Origin: Gammaproteobacteria bacterium
GTDB lineage: Bacteria; Pseudomonadota; Gammaproteobacteria; UBA4575
Length of the DNA: 64,000 nt
Assembly: GCA_028279275.1 (NCBI GenBank)
Contig: JANQOB010000018.1
Span: 186,001-250,000 of the forward strand
Direction of reading: 5' to 3'
Shown: positions 60,844 through 64,000 of the stretch, one piece after another
Layout: every line of letters starts with the position of its first letter
Numbering within the stretch: the first letter of the stretch is position 1
Program-made: the position numbers and the translations under genes
Notes under the pieces: model-generated
Seen by the model: only the letters and a program-made list of their open reading frames with translations
Told to the model about the DNA's origin: nothing
The model's database searches: none

Positions 60844-62178
60844 ATGCCCGACGACAACATCTCACAAAAAGAACTGATCTGCGCTGTTGCTACTCCGCCA
60901 GGGCGCGGCGCTTTAGCCATTGTTCGCCTGTCTGGCAAGCAAGCTCGTGAAGTTGCCGAAAAGATAACAAAGACGTCATTGGCTGCGCGCCATGCTCTTT
61001 TTACAAATTTTTTTAACCATGACGAAAGTGTAATTGATCAAGGGCTAACTATTTTTTTTCAGGCGCCTGCATCTTTCACTGGCGAAGATGTTGTCGAGTT
61101 TCATTGCCATGGTAATCCGCTTGTAGCAGAGTCATTGTTAAAAGTGCTTTGTGCGGAAGGCGCACGCCTTGCAACTGCGGGCGAATTTAGCTTGCGTGCG
61201 TTTTTAAATAATAAGATTGATTTAACTCAAGCCGAGGCGATTGCAGATTTGATCAATAGCACTACTGAACAATCTGCACGAACAGCAACAAGATCATTAC
61301 AAGGTGCGTTCTCAAAGCGTGTGCAGTTAATTCTTGAGAAATTAATCCAAGCGCGAATGCATATAGAAGCAAATCTTGATTTTCCAGACGAAGAGATAGA
61401 TCGACAGGAGCTTAAGCAAATACAATTACAACTGAACGATTTAAACGAAACTCTAGATGAATTGTTAAGGCAAGCAAAATTAGGTGAACGATTACAACAA
61501 GGTGCAACCATTGCTATTGCGGGCCGACCTAACGCAGGTAAATCAAGTTTGTTAAATGTATTAGCTCAAAGTGACGTGGCTATTGTTACTGAAATTCCAG
61601 GAACTACACGTGATCCATTAAACGCAGACATACAAATTCATGGTATTCCTGTGCGTTTAATCGATACTGCAGGTTTACGGAAGACCAAAGATGTAGTTGA
61701 AAGCAAAGGAATTGAACGCGCACAAAAAGCTCTTCAACAGGCGGATTTAATTTTGTGGCTGGTTGATGCAAGCGATGAAGAGTTTGATGAATTGCCCGAT
61801 GAACTCGATACAAAAAAAGTCATAGCTATTCATAACAAAAGTGATCTAGTCACCATAGATAACGACGCAGATAAACTTTACATATCTACCATTACTCAAC
61901 AGGGAATTACCGAATTGCTTGACGTTATCGGTCAACGGCTTGGCGGTCAGGAAAGTGGTGACACGCCTTTTTTGGCAAGAAGCCGTCACGTCATTGCGCT
62001 GCAACAAACACAGCAAAATATTCAATTAGCTGCTCAGCGATTAGACGACACCTCGGCGTTAGAACTTATTGCCGAAGATTTACGTTCAGCCCAACAACAT
62101 TTAAATGAGATCACCGGCGAATTTTCTTCAGACGAGCTGCTCGGTAAAATATTCAGTGAGTTTTGCATTGGTAAATAA
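60844..62178 (+). CDS. mnmE: tRNA modification GTPase MnmE
   Basis: With MnmG it makes the (carboxymethyl)aminomethyl group on U34 of several tRNAs. The 444-aa product has the N-terminal formyl-THF-binding domain (ATPPGRGALAIVRLSG), the helical domain interrupted by a Ras-like G domain (GRPNAGKSSLLN, DTAGLR, NKSD), and the C-terminal FCIGK with the catalytic Cys. It lies directly upstream of mnmG. Confidence 0.97.
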   Translation: MPDDNISQKELICAVATPPGRGALAIVRLSGKQAREVAEKITKTSLAARHALFTNFFNHDESVIDQGLTIFFQAPASFTGEDVVEFHCHGNPLVAESLLKVLCAEGARLATAGEFSLRAFLNNKIDLTQAEAIADLINSTTEQSARTATRSLQGAFSKRVQLILEKLIQARMHIEANLDFPDEEIDRQELKQIQLQLNDLNETLDELLRQAKLGERLQQGATIAIAGRPNAGKSSLLNVLAQSDVAIVTEIPGTTRDPLNADIQIHGIPVRLIDTAGLRKTKDVVESKGIERAQKALQQADLILWLVDASDEEFDELPDELDTKKVIAIHNKSDLVTIDNDADKLYISTITQQGITELLDVIGQRLGGQESGDTPFLARSRHVIALQQTQQNIQLAAQRLDDTSALELIAEDLRSAQQHLNEITGEFSSDELLGKIFSEFCIGK

Positions 62179-62241
62179 GCTGTAATGACACCTATGGGGG
62201 AGTCGTGTAATTCGATGACCTTCAGTACAATATCTGAGCAT

Positions 62242-64000
62242 ATGAGCACAAAAGAACAATCTTATGACGTGATCGTTATCGGTGGTGGTCACGCAGGCAC
62301 TGAGGCTGCTTTGGCTTCGGCACGCATGGGTGCTAGTACTTTACTCATTACTCACAATATTGAAACGATTGGTCAAATGAGTTGTAACCCCGCAATTGGC
62401 GGTATTGGCAAAAGTCATTTAGTTAAAGAAATTGATGCCATGGGCGGTGCAATGGCCTTTGCGGCGGACATGGGCGGTATTCAATTTCGTGTGCTTAATT
62501 CACGCAAAGGCCCAGCCGTTCGCGCGACACGCGCACAGGCCGATCGCGTTTTATATAAAGCTGCTATTCGCAGACAGGTTGAAAATCAAGAAAATTTACA
62601 ACTGTTTCAACAAGCCGTTGATGACTTGTTAATTAAAAATGATCGCATTGTTGGTGTGGCCACTCAAAGTGGACTCACATTTAAAGCCCAATCTGTAGTG
62701 TTAACAACCGGCACATTTTTGGGCGGCAAAATTCATATAGGAAATGATAATTATGCGGCCGGTCGTGCAGGCGACCCTCCGGCAATTACCTTGGCAAAGC
62801 GCCTACGAGATTTAGATTTACGTGTAGGGCGATTAAAAACAGGCACTCCACCGAGAATTGATGGCCGCACAATCGATTACTCGAAAACCGAGATTCAACC
62901 GGGCGACAAACCGACACCCGTATTTTCTTACCGGGGCGACACTGCAAACCATCCCGAACAAGTGAACTGCTACATCACTTATACCAACGAACAAACACAT
63001 GAAATTATTCGACAAGATTTAAAACTCTCGCCTATGTATAACGGCAATATCGATAGCACCGGGCCGCGTTATTGTCCCTCCATTGAAGATAAGGTCACGC
63101 GTTTTGCGGAGCGCGACAAACACCAAATTTTTATAGAGCCCGAAGGTTTGCAAACCCAAGAGGTATATCCAAATGGCATTTCCACAAGTTTGCCATTTGC
63201 AACACAACAAAAATTTGTGCGCACTATTAAAGGCTTTGAAAATGCACATATCACACGCCCTGGTTATGCAATCGAGTATGATTATTTTGATCCACGCGAC
63301 TTAAAACCAAGTTTGGAAACAAAATCAATCGAAGGATTATTTTTTGCAGGACAAATCAACGGCACAACAGGATATGAAGAAGCTGCAGCACAAGGCTTAG
63401 TTGCAGGCATTAACGCCGTACAACATATGCGTGAGCAAGAGGCCTGGATGCCGCGTCGTGATCAAGCTTACATCGGCGTGATGATCGACGACCTCGTCAT
63501 GCGCGGGACGATAGAACCGTATCGAATGTTTACCAGTCGTGCGGAATTTAGATTACAACTGCGCCAAGATAATGCTGATTTACGATTGAGTGAAATCGCA
63601 CGTGAGTTAGGCTGTTTAACAGAAGAGCAATGGAAATCATTCTCTAATAAACGTCAAGTATTAGAACAACAACGTGAACGCTTGCAAAATAGCTATGTTC
63701 AGCCAAACGACGTTGATCAGAAAACAGCTCAAGAAATTTTAAACACTTCACTTAAACACGAATACAGCATGTATGAATTACTGCGTCGCCCGGAAGTTAC
63801 TTTTGAAAGCTTACAAAAACTAAGCAAACAAGACTTAAGTGAAATCCCCAAAGATATTTGTGAGCAATTGGAAATTCAAGCTAAATACGCAGGCTATATT
63901 GAACGCCAAAAAGCTCAAGTTGAGCGTTTAATGCAACAAGAAGAAGTAAAATTACCCCAAGATTTTAACTATGCAGCGATATCCGGATTGTCAAATGAAG
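62242..64000 (+). CDS. mnmG: tRNA uridine modification enzyme MnmG, 3' end outside window
   Basis: FAD-dependent partner of MnmE in U34 modification. The frame is open to the right edge (586 codons; full proteins are about 620-630 aa). Motifs: FAD site [46 protein letters not shown], and [10 protein letters not shown]. The ATG at 62242 fits the family start; an in-frame ATG at 62215 is possible and has GGGGGAG 12 bases upstream. The rsmG-parA-parB genes that often follow would lie outside the window. Confidence 0.97.
   Translation, partial: MSTKEQSYDVIVIGGGHAGTEAALASARMGASTLLITHNIETIGQMSCNPAIGGIGKSHLVKEIDAMGGAMAFAADMGGIQFRVLNSRKGPAVRATRAQADRVLYKAAIRRQVENQENLQLFQQAVDDLLIKNDRIVGVATQSGLTFKAQSVVLTTGTFLGGKIHIGNDNYAAGRAGDPPAITLAKRLRDLDLRVGRLKTGTPPRIDGRTIDYSKTEIQPGDKPTPVFSYRGDTANHPEQVNCYITYTNEQTHEIIRQDLKLSPMYNGNIDSTGPRYCPSIEDKVTRFAERDKHQIFIEPEGLQTQEVYPNGISTSLPFATQQKFVRTIKGFENAHITRPGYAIEYDYFDPRDLKPSLETKSIEGLFFAGQINGTTGYEEAAAQGLVAGINAVQHMREQEAWMPRRDQAYIGVMIDDLVMRGTIEPYRMFTSRAEFRLQLRQDNADLRLSEIARELGCLTEEQWKSFSNKRQVLEQQRERLQNSYVQPNDVDQKTAQEILNTSLKHEYSMYELLRRPEVTFESLQKLSKQDLSEIPKDICEQLEIQAKYAGYIERQKAQVERLMQQEEVKLPQDFNYAAISGLSNE

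Overview
The window is a 64 kb piece of a gammaproteobacterial chromosome, about 39-40 % G+C by eye, that carries the replication-origin neighbourhood. The evidence is the mnmG-mnmE-yidC-yidD-rnpA-rpmH / dnaA-dnaN-recF-gyrB block and several gene orders typical of Pseudomonas-like Gammaproteobacteria: hisBHAF(E)-tatABC; fmt-def next to lysM-dprA-topA-tsaC-hemF-aroE; comF-bioB-bioF; radC-coaBC-dut-algC-argB; and pyrE next to a Crc/ExoIII-type protein. No rRNA, tRNA, CRISPR, insertion sequence or prophage was recognised. The species cannot be named from sequence alone.

Layout. 0-4.3 kb holds the tail of a TPR protein, an unknown small protein, a 760-bp non-coding region, an outer-membrane porin with an elaborate 5' leader, and an unknown secreted protein. 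4.3-10.6 kb is a leftward run: hisB-hisH-hisA-hisF-hisE-tatA-tatB-tatC-gpmI. 10.6-21.6 kb is also leftward: def-fmt-DUF4390-ntrY-ntrX-trkA-trkH, a methyltransferase, pip and dtd. 21.8-31.8 kb runs rightward: LysM lipoprotein, dprA, topA, tsaC, hemF, hemB, aroE, ubiA and a TylF-like methyltransferase. 31.8-44.6 kb is mixed: comF, bioBF, mscL, radC, coaBC-dut-algC-argB, a DUF4124 protein, pyrE, a Crc-like nuclease, an AmpG-type MFS transporter and a DUF4197 protein. 44.8-51.6 kb is leftward accessory material: a COG0523 GTPase with a Zur-like box, a small membrane protein, an L,D-transpeptidase, an orphan ParA, xthA, an SH3-domain protein and a GIDE/LemA pair. 51.7-58.05 kb is gyrB-recF-dnaN-dnaA, leftward. 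58.05-58.31 kb is the probable oriC spacer. From there rpmH-rnpA-yidD-yidC-mnmE-mnmG run rightward off the window.

Most genes are housekeeping: histidine, haem, biotin, arginine, pyrimidine and shikimate synthesis, Tat export, K+ uptake, DNA replication and tRNA modification. Genes on both sides of the origin point away from it, as expected for leading-strand coding.

The points most worth a second look are regulatory or are departures from family norms. They are (1) the porin upstream region, with two identical TGTTGC-N6-GCAACA operators 85 bp apart and a leader that can form mutually exclusive hairpins around a terminator-like stem; (2) an NtrX-type regulator that has lost GAFTGA and altered Walker B; (3) a Crc-family protein beside pyrE with all ExoIII catalytic residues intact; (4) a near-perfect Zur box upstream of a CxCC-containing COG0523 GTPase; (5) an EF-hand loop inside the GIDE partner of LemA; (6) a 120-bp nested inverted repeat between trkH and a methyltransferase. 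I did not find a multi-gene system that I could call new.
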